Program-made: the position numbers and the translations under genes
Source: Prionace glauca
Taxonomy: Eukaryota > Chordata > Chondrichthyes > Carcharhiniformes > Carcharhinidae
DNA length: 64,000 nucleotides
Assembly: GCA_037974335.1 (NCBI GenBank)
Contig: CM075760.1
Location: 42,660,103-42,724,102, forward strand
Direction of reading: 5' to 3'
Shown here: positions 11,242 through 21,504 of the stretch, piece by piece
How the letters are laid out: every line of letters begins with the position of its first letter
Position numbering within the stretch: position 1 is the stretch's first letter
The notes under the pieces: model-generated
What the model was told of the DNA's origin: nothing
Databases searched by the model: none
The model's input: only the letters and a program-made list of their open reading frames with translations

Positions 11242-11369
11242 ACTTCACCGATCACATCTGGATTGAAAGCAATGAGGATGATAACAGCAACATCTGGACA
11301 ACCGCTTCCACATTCATTGTCCTGTTCTTCCTGAGCATTTTCTACAGCACTGCCGTCACTCTGGTGAAG
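11242..11369 (+). CDS. IGHM: IgM transmembrane exon TM1, orphan copy
   Basis: A 128-bp exon between a 3' splice site (CCCTAG, 11236-11241) and a donor (GTGAGA, 11370). It enters in phase 1, as expected from the internal CH4 donor, and leaves in phase 0. The translation shows an acidic extracellular connector ([19 protein letters not shown]) and a hydrophobic segment starting [15 protein letters not shown] and ending TAVTLVK, the conserved antigen-receptor membrane helix of IgM. It differs from the minus-strand copy mainly in the connector. Frame and splice sites are intact, so it may still serve a cluster whose CH exons lie left of position 1. In that case zinc-finger gene A and about 11 kb would lie inside one intron. 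Otherwise it is a stranded remnant. Confidence 0.9.
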
Positions 11370-11511
11370 GTGAGATGATTCAACTCACTCACATTTCACA
11401 CTGGCAGAATGAATTTGAAACATCTCTCAACGTTTCACTGATTAAAAAAACTCCAACATTAATGTCCCACATCATAAACATTTGCTTCAATATTGTATCT
11501 TTCTTTTCCAG

Positions 11512-11520
11512 ATCAAATAA
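11512..11520 (+). CDS. IGHM: IgM cytoplasmic-tail exon TM2, orphan copy
   Basis: After a pyrimidine-rich 3' splice site (TTTCTTTTCCAG ending at 11511) the exon reads ATC AAA TAA, giving the short cytoplasmic tail K-I-K after the last lysine of TM1. The intron from TM1 is 142 bp. Confidence 0.88.
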   Translation: MK

Positions 11521-11957
11521 TGAGTTGAATTTTGAACGCAGTAGATTTACCACAGATTATCAAAATCTCTGGATGACACAGATACAATATCTGCTCTCAA
11601 TGACTAATCAGTAAAAAAAAATTCCCAGCTTATCATTCTGAATCTGTAATTGAGGTAATGATAGACATTATTTCAGTTTCCAGTGTGAAATGTACAAGGC
11701 ATTTTTGTTAGAATGTAATTGTGGTTAATAATTTAAATATCATGTAAAATTAAGAAACTTTTCTCATTCCTCATTCGCATCTGATAATTCCTCTATCTAT
11801 TAAGATCCTGTTTTCTGTTTCTGGTGTATGTACCAGATGTATAAATATTGATGGATTCCCTGTGCATGTGTCCTGTTCTCAATGTGAAGCTCGATCATTA
11901 TGTTCACTTTTCTAACTTAAAACAAGTGTCGCTGTAAAATATTCTCTGAATTTTTAA

Positions 11958-11963
11958 AATAAA
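11958..11963 (+). terminator. poly(A) signal of the orphan TM transcript
   Basis: AATAAA lies about 440 bp after the TM2 stop, at the position matching TTTATT (34847-34852) on the other strand. Confidence 0.55.
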
Positions 11964-12259
11964 TATTGAATGAAATTTTAACCAACTCTGGCTTGGATTC
12001 ATTCCTTTCTCTTCAAAACCCATCAACTCTGCCCCATTTTCCCTATTATACGGTTTTCCCCTCTTTCCCAGGCAGGGATTTTTCCCAGTCAAGTGTGGGA
12101 TGTGGTTGAACTCAAGACCCTTCAGTGAAAGAGCCACTCTGCCACCCAGTGACCCATCCGTTTAAATACACATTCATCTCTGCCTTTTCATGATAAAATC
12201 CACAGACCTGAGTGAATAATGTGGAGAACCACAGTGATTTCACGCATAAACTGGTCTGT

Positions 12260-12750
12260 CACTGACGAGTTTCAGGTAATCCTAAACAGCAAAATGTCAT
12301 CTTCATTCGAGGCCAATGCAGGACAGTGTGTGACAGAAGATAGTTTTCTATGCACTGCCTCTTGACAAAAAAAGCATTATCAGTGTCACCATAGGGTGGG
12401 TTACCAGACTGTATCTCTCTTTATATCATCTGATGAAATACTTCCCAGACAGGCAAACCACAAGCTGGATAGAGGAAACATACAGAACAGATATACAAAT
12501 CATGATGTGAAACAAAGAAATTGAGGTGTATTTCTCTTAAACACATCATCGATTACAAATTTCCAAATTATGACTAGTCTTGAGGGTAATTTGACAATTT
12601 GAGATAGTCTTCAACTATAGACAATATAAAACTCACGAGACAGATATCTCTGTGTGAGAGGGTAACATTAATTGAAAACAAAAGCAAAATATACAGCTAC
12701 TGGGAGATCATCAAAAGGGTTAAATGGCTCTGGAATAGGGCCACTGGAAT
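12260..12750. other. no recognisable gene
   Basis: Moderately AT-rich DNA between the orphan TM segment and a SINE. I see no coding or repeat signature. Confidence 0.4.
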
Positions 12751-13105
12751 ATTTTGTTATTCATTGTTACGGGATGTAGGCATCACTTGCTGGGCCAGCA
12801 TTTCTTGCCCATCCTTAACTGCCCTCCATTTCAGAGGGTATTTGAGAATCAACCACATTGCCGTCAGTCTGGAGTTCACATGTAGGTCAGGCCAGGTAAG
12901 GATGGCAGCTTTCCTTTTCTAAAGGACGTTACTGAACCATATGGGTTTTTACCACAATTGACAATGGTTAAGGTTTGTCAGACTTTTAATTCCAGATTTT
13001 AATTGAACACAAATTTCACCATCGACTGTGGTGGGATTCGAACCTGGGTCCCCAGAGCCTTACCCTGAGTCCTGTGATAATTCCACTGGGTCACTGCCTC
13101 TCATT
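12750..13105 (-). repeat. SINE, reverse orientation
   Basis: Same family as 2440-2930 and 41665-41975. On the plus strand it starts 'gggatgtaggcatcacttgc' and ends with the inverted tRNA-like head ('ggattcgaacctgggtcccc', 'tccactgggtcactgcctc'). Confidence 0.7.
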
Positions 13106-13164
13106 TGATCGAATTGTTATTGTTTATCTCAGGGTGCAGGAACAACAGAATCCAGCTTTGTGGG

Positions 13165-14436
13165 TCACACATGACGTCGTCTATGTTTCAGCAGGCTGTA
13201 ATACTGATTAAATCCCTTCCCACACATGGAGCAGTTGAAGGGTTTCGAGCCAGTGTGAACTCGCTGGTGTCTCTGCAGGCGGGATGGATCAGTGAATCCC
13301 TTCCCACACAGGGAACAGGTGAACGGTTCTGTTGCAGTGTGAGCTCGCTGGTGTTTCAGCATATAGGATGAATCAGTGAATCCCTTCCCACACACAGAGC
13401 AGGTGAACGGTTTCTCCCCGGTGTGAATGCGTTGGTGCCTCAGCAGGCCAGACGACTGAGCGAATCTCTTTCCACACACAGAGCACAGGAACGGTCTCTC
13501 CCCGGTGTGAATGCGTTTGTGTTTCAGCAAATCATCACTTCTTTTAAAGCTCTTATTGCATTCTGAGCACTGAAAAGGTCTCTTATCAGAGTGAATGTGT
13601 TGGTGTTGATTGCAGTAGGAAAACTGAGCAAATCTTTTGCCACAAATGGAACAGGAGAACGGCTTCTCCCCTGTGTGAGTGCGGCGGTGTCTCCGGAGGC
13701 TGGATGACTCTGTGAAAGCCTTCCCACACACAGAGCAGATGAATGCCCTCTCCGTGGTGTGAATACGCCGGTGACTTAGCAGATGCTGTAAAGAAGGAAA
13801 TGCTTTCCCACACACAGGGCAAACGTACGGCCTCTCCCCAGTGTGAGTGCCCTGGTGTATCAGCAGACTAATCCTCCTTTTGAAGGTCTTCTCACATTTA
13901 AAGCATTTAAAATGTCTCTTCTGAAAATGAACCTGTTGGTGAACGGTGCAGTGGGAGGACTGAGTGAATCTCTTCCCACACTGGGAGCAACTGAATGGCC
14001 TGTCCTTGGTGTGAACTTGTTGGTGCTCAGTGAGATGCACTGAGTCACTGAACGACTCCCCACAGTGGGAGCAGCTGAAAGGTCTCTCGTGTGTGTGAAG
14101 GAGCTGGTGCTCTGCGAGGCGGGAGGACTGAGTGAACCTCTTCCCGCAGTGGGAGCAGCTGAACGGTCTCTCGGCAGTGTGAAGGAGCTGCTGGTGGGCC
14201 TGTTCCTCAGAGGTTTCAATGCTTTCCCCAGAATCAGAGCTTTGAAGAGGCTTTTGAATGATGTGGTTGAGTTGGTGAGCCAGCAGGTTGGACGAACACA
14301 TGAATTTCTTCCCACACACGGAGCAGGTGAATGAACTCTCACTATTGCGAGCTCGCTGTCGTGTCAGCATGTTTTCCAGCTGTATCAATCCCTTCCCACA
14401 GGAGGAGAAAAGAAACAGATTCTCACCAGTTTCCAA
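13165..14436 (-). CDS. C2H2 zinc-finger protein B, 13 canonical plus 2 decayed fingers
   Basis: A 423-codon finger exon; the product probably binds DNA in the nucleus. Thirteen fingers keep all zinc ligands (CSVCGKKFMCSS... to CSMCGKGFNQYY...HRRRH). The first unit (SSCGKGLIQLENMLTRQRAR) and the third (SDSGESIETSEEQAHQQLLH) have lost ligands. The frame opens directly after a possible 3' splice site (CTCAG at 14437-14441) with no ATG before the first finger, so the start codon must lie in an upstream exon, probably near the CpG region at 15.7-16.3 kb. Linkers vary more (IIQKPL, FQKRHF, HTATEPF) than in A or C, suggesting an older paralogue. No effector domain is visible. Confidence 0.82.
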   Translation of the reverse strand: METGENLFLFSSCGKGLIQLENMLTRQRARNSESSFTCSVCGKKFMCSSNLLAHQLNHIIQKPLQSSDSGESIETSEEQAHQQLLHTAERPFSCSHCGKRFTQSSRLAEHQLLHTHERPFSCSHCGESFSDSVHLTEHQQVHTKDRPFSCSQCGKRFTQSSHCTVHQQVHFQKRHFKCFKCEKTFKRRISLLIHQGTHTGERPYVCPVCGKAFPSLQHLLSHRRIHTTERAFICSVCGKAFTESSSLRRHRRTHTGEKPFSCSICGKRFAQFSYCNQHQHIHSDKRPFQCSECNKSFKRSDDLLKHKRIHTGERPFLCSVCGKRFAQSSGLLRHQRIHTGEKPFTCSVCGKGFTDSSYMLKHQRAHTATEPFTCSLCGKGFTDPSRLQRHQRVHTGSKPFNCSMCGKGFNQYYSLLKHRRRHV

Positions 14437-14572
14437 CTGAGATGGTCAATTAAATCCCCTCAGATGTACAAATCCCAATGAACTGATTGACTCTGTCTGA
14501 CGTGAGATTTGTTTGTCCAGACTGCAAATCTCCCTCTTCTATTTCCTGTAAAATTAGTTTACAAAGAATTAC

Positions 14573-14815
14573 ATGACTGGCACAGTGGCAAAGTGGTTAG
14601 TACTCCTGCCTTACAGCGCCAGAGACTTGGGTTCGATTCCAGCCTTGGTTACCTATCTGTGTGGAGTTTACAGATTCTCCACTTGTCTGTGTGGGTTTCC
14701 TCTGGGTGCTCCAGTTTTCTCCCACAGTCCAAAGATATTCAGGTTAGGTGAATTGACCATGTTAAATTATCCATTTTTTGCCCCCCAGGATGTGTAGGTT
14801 AGGGAGATTAGTGGG
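14573..14815 (+). repeat. tRNA-headed SINE
   Basis: The head has A-box-like 'tggcaaagtggttagtac' and B-box-like 'gggttcgattcc'. The body is the common shark-type block ('tgtgtgggtttcctctgg', 'ctcccacagtccaaagatat', 'tgtgtaggttagg'). Other copies are at 21505-21760, 24530-24830, 48540-48846 and 63040-63500 (plus) and 30440-30590 and 31260-31790 (minus). Confidence 0.8.
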
Positions 14816-14879
14816 GTAAATAATTTGGGTTACGTTGTTATGCTATCTTTGGAGCTCTGCTCCTCAAAAGTGGAAGTAG

Positions 14880-15055
14880 ACCTTGGTTTCAATTAGATAT
14901 ATCTCTTGGGGCTAAGGGGATTTAATGGTGGGGGGTGGATTAGGAATTGAATCTGAGGATCAGCCATGACCATAATGAATGGCAGGGAATGCTCAAAGGG
15001 CTGAATGGCCTACTTCCGTTTCTATTTTCTATGTATGTTTCCATGTAAACATAAA
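14880..15055 (+). repeat. LINE/SINE 3' tail
   Basis: Runs 'gatcagccatgaccataatgaatggc' to 'ttctattttctatgtatg', the 3' end of a CR1-related repeat. A sister copy is at 43230-43390. Confidence 0.6.
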
Positions 15056-15079
15056 CAGCCTGGGGCAGAAGTGTAACCA

Positions 15080-15490
15080 AAACAACCATAAAGCATAGGA
15101 GCAGAATTAGGCCACTCGGCCCATCGAGTCTACTCCACCATTCAGGCATGGTTGATAGTTTTCTCATTCCCATTCTCCTATCTTTTCCCCATAACCCCCT
15201 AATTCCCTTATTAATCAAGAACCTATCTATCTCTGTCTTAAAGACACACAATGACCGAGCCTTCTCTGCATCAAAGAGTTCCACACATTTCCCACTCTCT
15301 GGCTGAAGAAATTCCTCATCTCCGTTTTAAAGGATTGTCCCTTTACCCTGAGGTTGTGCCCTCTCTGGTTCTAGTTTTTCCTATTAATGGAAACATCCTC
15401 TCCAAGTCCACTCTATCCAGGGCTTCGCAGCATCCTGTAAGTTTCAATAAGATTCCCCCCTCATCCTTTTAAACTCCAACGAGTACAAAA
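15080..15490 (-). mobile_element. old CR1-like LINE fragment, reverse orientation
   Basis: The plus strand reads the reverse complement of a CR1-like ORF2 C-terminus and 3' end ('cataggagcagaattaggcc', 'cccattctcctatcttttcc', 'gttgtgccctctctggttc'). It is strongly diverged from the young CR1 copies. Confidence 0.7.
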
Positions 15491-15649
15491 GCCGTATATC
15501 CGATGCAGGTAAGTATACAGGGATGCAACCACTTATACTGAATATGTACATGACCCATAAATTTCTCTCGGCTGCAAATGTCAGGTGCAGTCTGGGAGTG
15601 GGTGAAGCTGTTTGAAAACCTGTTGCTCATGACTCAGTGCAGGCAGAGC

Positions 15650-16310
15650 TCTAGGACCCGGTGGGAGCAGAAACACAAAGACCCACCCACTCATGGTTGC
15701 GTCACCAAGACAACAGCGCATGCGCTCTGCTCCTTGCTCAATCAAGATGGAGGCCGTAATCCTGAGCTTCGTCTCCGAAAAAAGACCGGAAGTTGCAAAC
15801 ACGGGACCTACGGGCTCATAGTCGAGGTTTGAGGCCTTCACCAGATATTTACAAACCCTCCACGCCCATCCGCCAGTTCCACTGCTCCCTCTATGTTTCC
15901 CCATCCTTACCGGCTGCTGATGAGACAGAGGAACTTCGCTCCGAATGCGGTCACCCACACTGCGCGTGCCACAAACGCCGTTGTTGACTGCGCATGTGCA
16001 TTCTTTCCATATAGTGAATTCCAGTCCCGTCCCTCATTCACTACGATTGGTTGGAGGAGCAGCCGCTCCCGATCGGTCCTCCAGCCCCGCCCCCTATTCC
16101 TATTGGTCCGTACCTGTCGTCAATCAGTTCCCGGGCGTTGTGATGTGGAGCATGCGCAGTGTCATTGGTGCTGGTTTGACCCGGAGAAGCGGAGTCAGCG
16201 TTAGGCGGTGGCTGGGCGGGTCTGGAAACACTTTGTGGATCCGCTTCAGAATCATTGTCAGCCCCCTTGTTTGCAACTGCGGGGCCTCTCCCTCCTGGGA
16301 ATAGACCCAG
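15650..16310. promoter_or_regulatory. CpG-rich divergent promoter between zinc-finger genes B and C
   Basis: GC- and CpG-rich block between B (minus, 14.4 kb) and C (plus, 17.7 kb). It contains a perfect NRF1-type palindrome GCGCATGCGC at 15716-15725, a YY1-like AAGATGGAGGC at 15744-15754, CCAAT-type boxes in both orientations (gattggttgg near 16045, tattggtcc near 16101), GC boxes, and a second NRF1-like CATGCGCAG at 16151. Its position between head-to-head genes suggests a shared bidirectional promoter; transcription starts are inferred. A CpG-depleted copy of 16030-16175 lies inverted at 30700-30870. Confidence 0.55.
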
Positions 16311-16555
16311 ATTAACGGCCCCATTTTGGCTCAGCCACTGGAGGATGGTTCATATCAGAGGATGGGGGAGGGGGACAGTAAGTAATAGGTTACACTTTGG
16401 CCTCAAATCAATTAGGACTCTGATCTCTGGGAAGGAAGGAAACCCTGGGAGGTGGGCGGGGAGGATTCACAAACACCCGCTGGAGGACCCAACACCCCCA
16501 TATGACCCATTGGTTTTATTGTCAGTCTGCAGACAGGAGCTGGAGAACTGAACCC

Positions 16556-17120
16556 AGTAAAAAGTCTGACCACACCAGGCTTTTGTCCAACCGATTTATT
16601 TGATAATATTCTCACAAGCTTTCGAGGAGACCATGCAGACGCTACGACAACGGATGAATGAACATCGCTCGACAGTCACCAGGCAAGACTGTTCCCTTCC
16701 TGTTGGCGAACACTTCAGCGGTCACGGGCATTCAGCCTCTGACCCTCGGGCAAGCATTCTCCAAGGCGGCCTTCACGACACACGACAGCGCAGAGTCGCT
16801 GAACAGAGACCGACAGCCAAGTTCCGCACACATGAGGTCCTCATGTGTGCGGAACTTGGCTGTCGGTCTCTGTTCAGCGACTCTGCGCTGTCGTGTGTCG
16901 TGAAGGCCGCCTTGGAGAATGCTTGCCCGAGGGTCAGAGGCTGAATGCCCGTGACCGCTGAAGTGTTCGCCAACAGGAAGGGAACAGTCTTGCCTGGTGA
17001 CTGTCGAGCGATGTTCATTCATCCGTTGTCGTAGCGTCTGCATGGTCTCCTCGAAAGCTTGTGAGAATATTATCAAATAAATCGGTTGGACTAAAACCTG
17101 GTGTTGTCAGACTCTTTACT
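16556..17120. repeat. 565-bp near-perfect palindrome of a Penelope-like GIY-YIG fragment
   Basis: The arms 16556-16837 and 16839-17120 pair base for base around position 16838, with no length difference. The inner 240 bp or so appears perfect; a few mismatches lie in the outer 40 bp. Both strands therefore read the same peptide (TLRQRMNEHRSTVTRQ, PVGEHFSGHGHS, RQRRVAEQ), which resembles the C-terminal half of the GIY-YIG nuclease of Penelope-like retroelements. The right arm continues into the repeat tail 'gccggcatacccacatcag' (17143-17158). It is an inverted dimer of one retroelement end, or an assembly fold-back. Confidence 0.85.
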
Positions 17121-17346
17121 GTGTTTACGCCAGTCTAACGCCGGCATACCCACATCAGAACTGAACCCAGACAGAGGAGTGGGTGAGATGGGTTTGGAAG
17201 CCCAGGAAGGAGGAAGAATGTGTGGGATGGGGATTTGGAGATTTGAGCGAACAAGGGAGGGAAAAAATGTTCCACAGAGACCGGAATTATTTGTTTCAAT
17301 TTTTTTTTCCCTAGACTGACAGTGGTTTTGTAAACTTCTTTTGCAG

Positions 17347-17706
17347 AATATTTGAAATGGAAGTTTTACAGGCAGGAAAGTCAAATCAAAATTCTTACTA
17401 AAATTTCACAGTTGCTCGATTTATCAGCACCTGAACACTGTCAATCTTAGAATGTGGAAGGAGAAATGTTTCTCTGTTTTGTCTGTGGGAAAAGATTTAA
17501 AACATCAGTGTGACTGGAAAAGCGCCAAGACACACACAGTGGAGTGCGAGTGTTCCAGTGAACCAACTGTGGAAAGAGCTTTAACCAGTTACACAGCGTG
17601 AAAAAATATCCCACCATTCAAAGTGAGGTAAAACTGTACATGTTCTGTGTGCAGATGAATCTTGAACTGATTATCCAACCTGCAGAGACACAGGGATACC
17701 GGCACC
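17347..17706 (+). other. leader part of zinc-finger gene C coding exon
   Basis: Follows the 3' splice site TTTTGCAG (ends 17346), itself preceded by the 'gactgacagtgg' block shared with gene A and the fossil exons at 1-250. It contains decayed finger sequence near 17560-17660 similar to that before gene A. Confidence 0.5.
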
Positions 17707-18297
17707 ATGGAGAAAAGATGGAGATGTGGGGACTGTGGGAAGGGATTCCGTTGCCCATCTGCTCTGGAAACTCATCAACGGGTTCACACTGGGGAGAGTC
17801 CTTTCACCTGTTCCACGTGTGGGCAGGGATTTAGCAAGTCATCCACACTGCAGTCACACCTGCGTGTTCACACTGGAGAGAGGCCATTCATCTGCTCAGA
17901 GTGTGGGAAAGGATTCACTCAGTCAACCAACTTGCTAACACACCATCGAGTTCACACCCGGGAGAGACCATTTACTTGCTCTGAGTGTGGGAAGAGATTC
18001 ACTCAGTCCTCCAACCTACTGATACACCAGCGAGTTCACACTGGAGAGAAGTCATTCATCTGCTTTGAGTGTGGGAAGAGATTCACACAGTCAGCCAACC
18101 TGCTGATACACCAGCGAATTCACACTGGAGAGAGACCTTTCACCTGCTCTGCATGTGGGAAGGGATTCAGCAGGTTATCTATCCTACAGGAGCACCAGCG
18201 CATGCACACCAGGGAGACGCCATTCATCTGCTCTGTTTGTGGGCAGAGATTTACTTGGTCCTCCCTCCTGCTGAGACACAGGCTAGTTCACAAGTGA
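17707..18297 (+). CDS. C2H2 zinc-finger protein C, 7 fingers
   Basis: 196 residues from an ATG in good context (caccATGg). It consists of seven complete C2H2 fingers joined by TGERPF, TRERPF and TGEKSF linkers, from [21 protein letters not shown] to [21 protein letters not shown]. It is probably nuclear and DNA-binding; no effector domain is seen. The copy at 26049-26639 on the other strand is almost identical at protein level (I see MEKRW to MDKRW and SALETH to SAPETH), so the two arose by recent inverted duplication. The leader, promoter side and 3' UTR are intact here, making this the likelier ancestral and expressed copy. Confidence 0.85.
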   Translation: MEKRWRCGDCGKGFRCPSALETHQRVHTGESPFTCSTCGQGFSKSSTLQSHLRVHTGERPFICSECGKGFTQSTNLLTHHRVHTRERPFTCSECGKRFTQSSNLLIHQRVHTGEKSFICFECGKRFTQSANLLIHQRIHTGERPFTCSACGKGFSRLSILQEHQRMHTRETPFICSVCGQRFTWSSLLLRHRLVHK

Positions 18298-18509
18298 TTA
18301 CGTGAGTTGGATTCTGCTGTTATTGTTGCTGTTAATCACATCCAGGACTGAAACGTGTCTATTCATATACAATGTTGATGGGAGGTGTGTGTCTGTCCCA
18401 TTGTTTAGAGTGAATTGAAATTGTGAGTTGAACCATAGAATCCCATAGAACGGCCAGAAGAAGGCCGTTCGGCCCATCAAGGCTGCACCTACTCTGACCC
18501 CTATTTAAA

Positions 18510-18548
18510 GGGCGAAAAGCTGCAGCATGCTACGGTGCAGAGGGACCT
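18510..18548 (+). mobile_element. CR1 fragment (older copy), part before the nested insertion
   Basis: 'gggcgaaaagctgcagcatg' continues, after the inserted CR1, at 19347. The uninterrupted version is in the other duplication arm at 25105-25840 (minus). Confidence 0.8.
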
Positions 18549-19346
18549 TTGGTAGGAGGAATGGTAGGAAGGACTATTACTTACGGGGCGAAAAACTGCA
18601 GCAGGCGACGGTGCAGAGGGACCTCGGGGTCCTTGTGCATGAGTCGCAAAAACCCAGCTTGCAGGTGCAGCAGGTGGTCAGGAAGGCGAATGGGATGCTG
18701 GCCTTCATAGCGAAGGGGATTGAATATAAAAGTAGGGAGGTCTTGCTGCAGCTGTATAGGGCATTGGTGAGGCCGCAGCTGGAGTACTGTGTGCAGTTTT
18801 GGGCGCCGCACCTGCGCAAGGATGTTTTGGCCCTGGAGGGAGTGCAGAGGAGGTTTACTCGGCTGATACCGGAGTTGAGGGGATTGAGCTATGAGGAGAG
18901 GCTGAATAAACTAGGCTTGTACTCGTTAGAGTTTAGAAGAATGAGGGGAGATCTCATTGAGACGTATAAGATGATGAATGGGATGGATAGGATAGAGGTG
19001 GAGAGACTGTTCCCGCTCAAAAAAGACAGTAGGACTAGGGGGCACAGCCTCAAGATAAAGGGGGGGCGGTTTAGAACAGAGTTGAGGAGGAACTTCTTCA
19101 CTCAAAGGGTGGTGAATCTCTGGAATTCTCTGCCCGTTGAAGTGGTGGAGGCTGCCTCGCTAAATATTTTTAAGAAACGGGTTGATGGGTTTTTGATAAG
19201 AGAAGGGATTAAGGGTTATGGGGAGAGGGCGGGAAGGTGGAGCTGAGTCACGACAGATCAGCCATGATCTTATTGAATGGCGGGGCAGGCTCGAAGGGCC
19301 AGATGGCCTACTCCTGCTCCTATTTCTTATGTTCTTATGTTCTTAT
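18549..19346 (+). mobile_element. young 5'-truncated CR1 inserted into an older CR1
   Basis: 798 bp encoding the ORF2 C-terminus (VQRDLGVLVHES.. to GYGERAGRWS) with the TTCTTATG tail at about 19328-19346. GGACCT stands on both sides (18543-18548 and 19347-19352) and occurs once in the empty duplicate site (25798-25803), marking a short target-site duplication. Close to the copies at 942-1719 and 37800-38612. Confidence 0.9.
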
Positions 19347-20052
19347 GGACCTGGGGGTCCTTGTGCATGAGTCGCAAAAACCCAGTCTGCAGGTGCAAAT
19401 GGGATGCTGGCCTTTATAGCGAGGGGGACAGAATATAAAAGCAGGGAGGTCTTGCTGCAACTGTACAGGGCACTGGTGAGGCCGCAGCTGGAGTATGGTG
19501 TGCAGTTTTGGTCGCCACACTTGCGCAAGGATATTTTGGCCTTGGAGGGAGTGCAGAGAAGGTTCACTAGGCTGATACATGAGATGAGGGGGTTGGACTA
19601 TGAAGAGAGACTAAATAGACTGGGTCTGTATTTGCTGGAGTTGAGAAGAATGAGGGGGGATCTTATAGAGACGTATAAGATAATGAAGGGGATGGATAGG
19701 TAGAGGTAGAGGTAGAGAGATTCTTCCTGCTTAGAAAGGACAGCAGGACTAGAGAGCACAGCCTCAAGATAAGGGGGGACAGTTTTGATGAGAGTTGAGG
19801 AGGAACTTCTTCACTCAAAGGGTGGTGAATCTCTGGAATTCTCTGCCCATTGAAGTGGTGGAGGCTACCTCGCTAAATATATTTAAGTCACGGGTAGATA
19901 GGTTTCTGATAGACAAGGGAATTCAGGGTTATGGGGAGAAAGTGGGAAAGTGGAACTGATCCACTTCAGATCAGCCATGATCTTATTGAATGGCGGGGCA
20001 GGCTCGAAGGGCTAGATGGCCTACTCCTGCTCCTATTTCTTATGTTCTTATG
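19347..20052 (+). mobile_element. CR1 fragment (older copy), part after the nested insertion
   Basis: Encodes the diverged CR1 C-terminus (LYRALVRPQLEYGVQFWSPHL) with stops after about 19703. It ends in the usual '..gatcttattgaatggcggggcagg' 3' UTR and TTCTTATG tail at 20052. Confidence 0.85.
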
Positions 20053-20950
20053 ACTGTGGCTATTGTACTGAGATGGGTAGAAAACTGATTGGCAGACAGG
20101 AAACAAAGAATCGGATTAAACGGGTGTTTTTCCAATGGGCAGGCAGTGACTATTTGGATAACTCAGGATCAGTGCTGGGGCCTCAGTTACTCACCTGCCA
20201 TGGGTCTTGGGTTTTTTTTCCAGTTTATTATGCATCATTTTTAAAATGTTGCTTCCTAATAATCTAATTTAAAACCGTGGATAAACTCAACCCGCTTATG
20301 GAAAATCAGTGACTCTCTGATCAAGAATCTTACTGACTACTGCTTACATTCTGGTCACCGTATTATTTTTTTAAACATCCAGGCGCTGGAGAGGGTGCAG
20401 AGAAGATTTTAATGATGAGATTTTAATGTAGAAGCCAGCTCACCACCACCTTCTGAAAGGCAATCAGGGATTAGCCATAAATGCTGGCAAAGCCAGCAAT
20501 GCCCACATCCCATAAATGACTTTCAAAATGTGTGTGTGTTTTTATCAGGAAAGGATTGACAGACGAGCTCTGCTTTCTTGAGAAATGAAGGCTGAGGGGT
20601 AACCTGAGCAGAGGTCCTCAAAATTATAAAAATGTTTAGACACTGAAATAGTGTTTCCTCTTGAGGGGAAGAGCAAAATGTAAAGTTTATTTATTCGTCA
20701 CAAGTAAGCTTACATTAACACTGCAGTGAAGTTACTGGGAAACTGGAGACCATCAATTTAAAACAGTCATTAAGAAATCCAATAGGAAATCCAGGATAAA
20801 TTTCTCCACACAGAGTGGTGAGAATATGGAAATCACAACTACAGGGAGTGAAATGAACAATCTAGACGTGTTTCAGGGGAATCTCAACAAATACTTACGA
20901 ATGATTTATTTCAAAAAGACTAAAACAATAAAGTGACAGGAGATGATTTG
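20053..20950. other. intergenic, SINE fragments only
   Basis: A SINE end at 20430-20520 ('gccataaatgctggcaaagc') and a block near 20690-20740 that resembles the head of the repeat at 31260. No gene is seen. Confidence 0.4.
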
Positions 20951-20952
20951 AA

Positions 20953-20977
20953 GTGTGTGTGTGTGTGTGTGTGAGAG

Positions 20978-21017
<40 letters not shown>

Positions 21018-21090
21018 AGACTCTGTGTGTGTGTGTGTGTGTGAGACTCTGTGTGTGTGTGTGAGACTCTGTGTGTGTGTGTGCGTGCGT
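20953..21090 (+). repeat. (GT)n microsatellite with GAGAGACTCT interruptions
   Basis: Dinucleotide GT runs broken four times by 'gagagactct' or 'gagactct', a higher-order arrangement. Confidence 0.9.
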
Positions 21091-21504
21091 ATGTTGCTTT
21101 TCATTGATGTCACAGAAACCTTCCTCTGTCTGAGCAGACAATCTGCTCCTGAATGATGTGAATTGTACAACTCAGAGATTCTCCATTCAGAATGACCATG
21201 TGCTGTGTAAAACCTGACATCTCCACAACCAGACTCCATTTCTCCTGGAACAACGTGAAGTGACTACAATTTTCTAGATTGATTTCTTTGCTCTCAGTAT
21301 TTTCTCAGTTCATAAACTCCATCATTATCCTTGAACACACCCATGGTCTCCACTTTAAATACTTCCCTTTTCTTACCAACATCTAGCAATTGGATTGCTG
21401 CAATTACAGGAACCCATTCTGTAAATCTGATTCCCACCTAACACCAACCCATATCCCCATCTGAGTTCCAGATTTTAATGAGATTTCTCAAAACACAGCC
21501 AGCC

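Larger units (their letters stand above)
10785..12260 (+). repeat. IGHM: inverted duplicate of the IgM TM region (orphan copy)
   Basis: This segment aligns, in reverse orientation, with 34546-36035. It covers the intron before TM1 ('acgttgagaaactga..aagctcatgat'), both TM exons, the 3' UTR with its poly(A) signal and a shared SINE-like block (12000-12165). It ends at 'cataaactggtctgtcact'; the other copy ends at the same point because a CR1 fragment follows there. No CH1-CH4 exons occur upstream on this strand within the window. Confidence 0.85.
17679..20052. repeat. left arm of inverted duplication (gene C arm)
   Basis: Homologous, inverted, to 25105-26674. The outer break lies in the gene C leader ('caacctgcagagacacaggg'). 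The inner end coincides with the CR1 3' tail at 20052. This arm is longer because a second CR1 fragment (18549-19346) has inserted into it. The spacer between the arms is about 5 kb. Confidence 0.85.

Noticed and set aside
14590-14650. tRNA gene
   Set aside because: Has A- and B-box-like motifs but no cloverleaf or anticodon stem that I can build; it is the head of a SINE.
16600-16944. 114-codon protein encoded on both strands
   Set aside because: Identical on both strands only because the DNA is a palindrome; it is a fragment of a GIY-YIG domain crossing the fold, not a gene.
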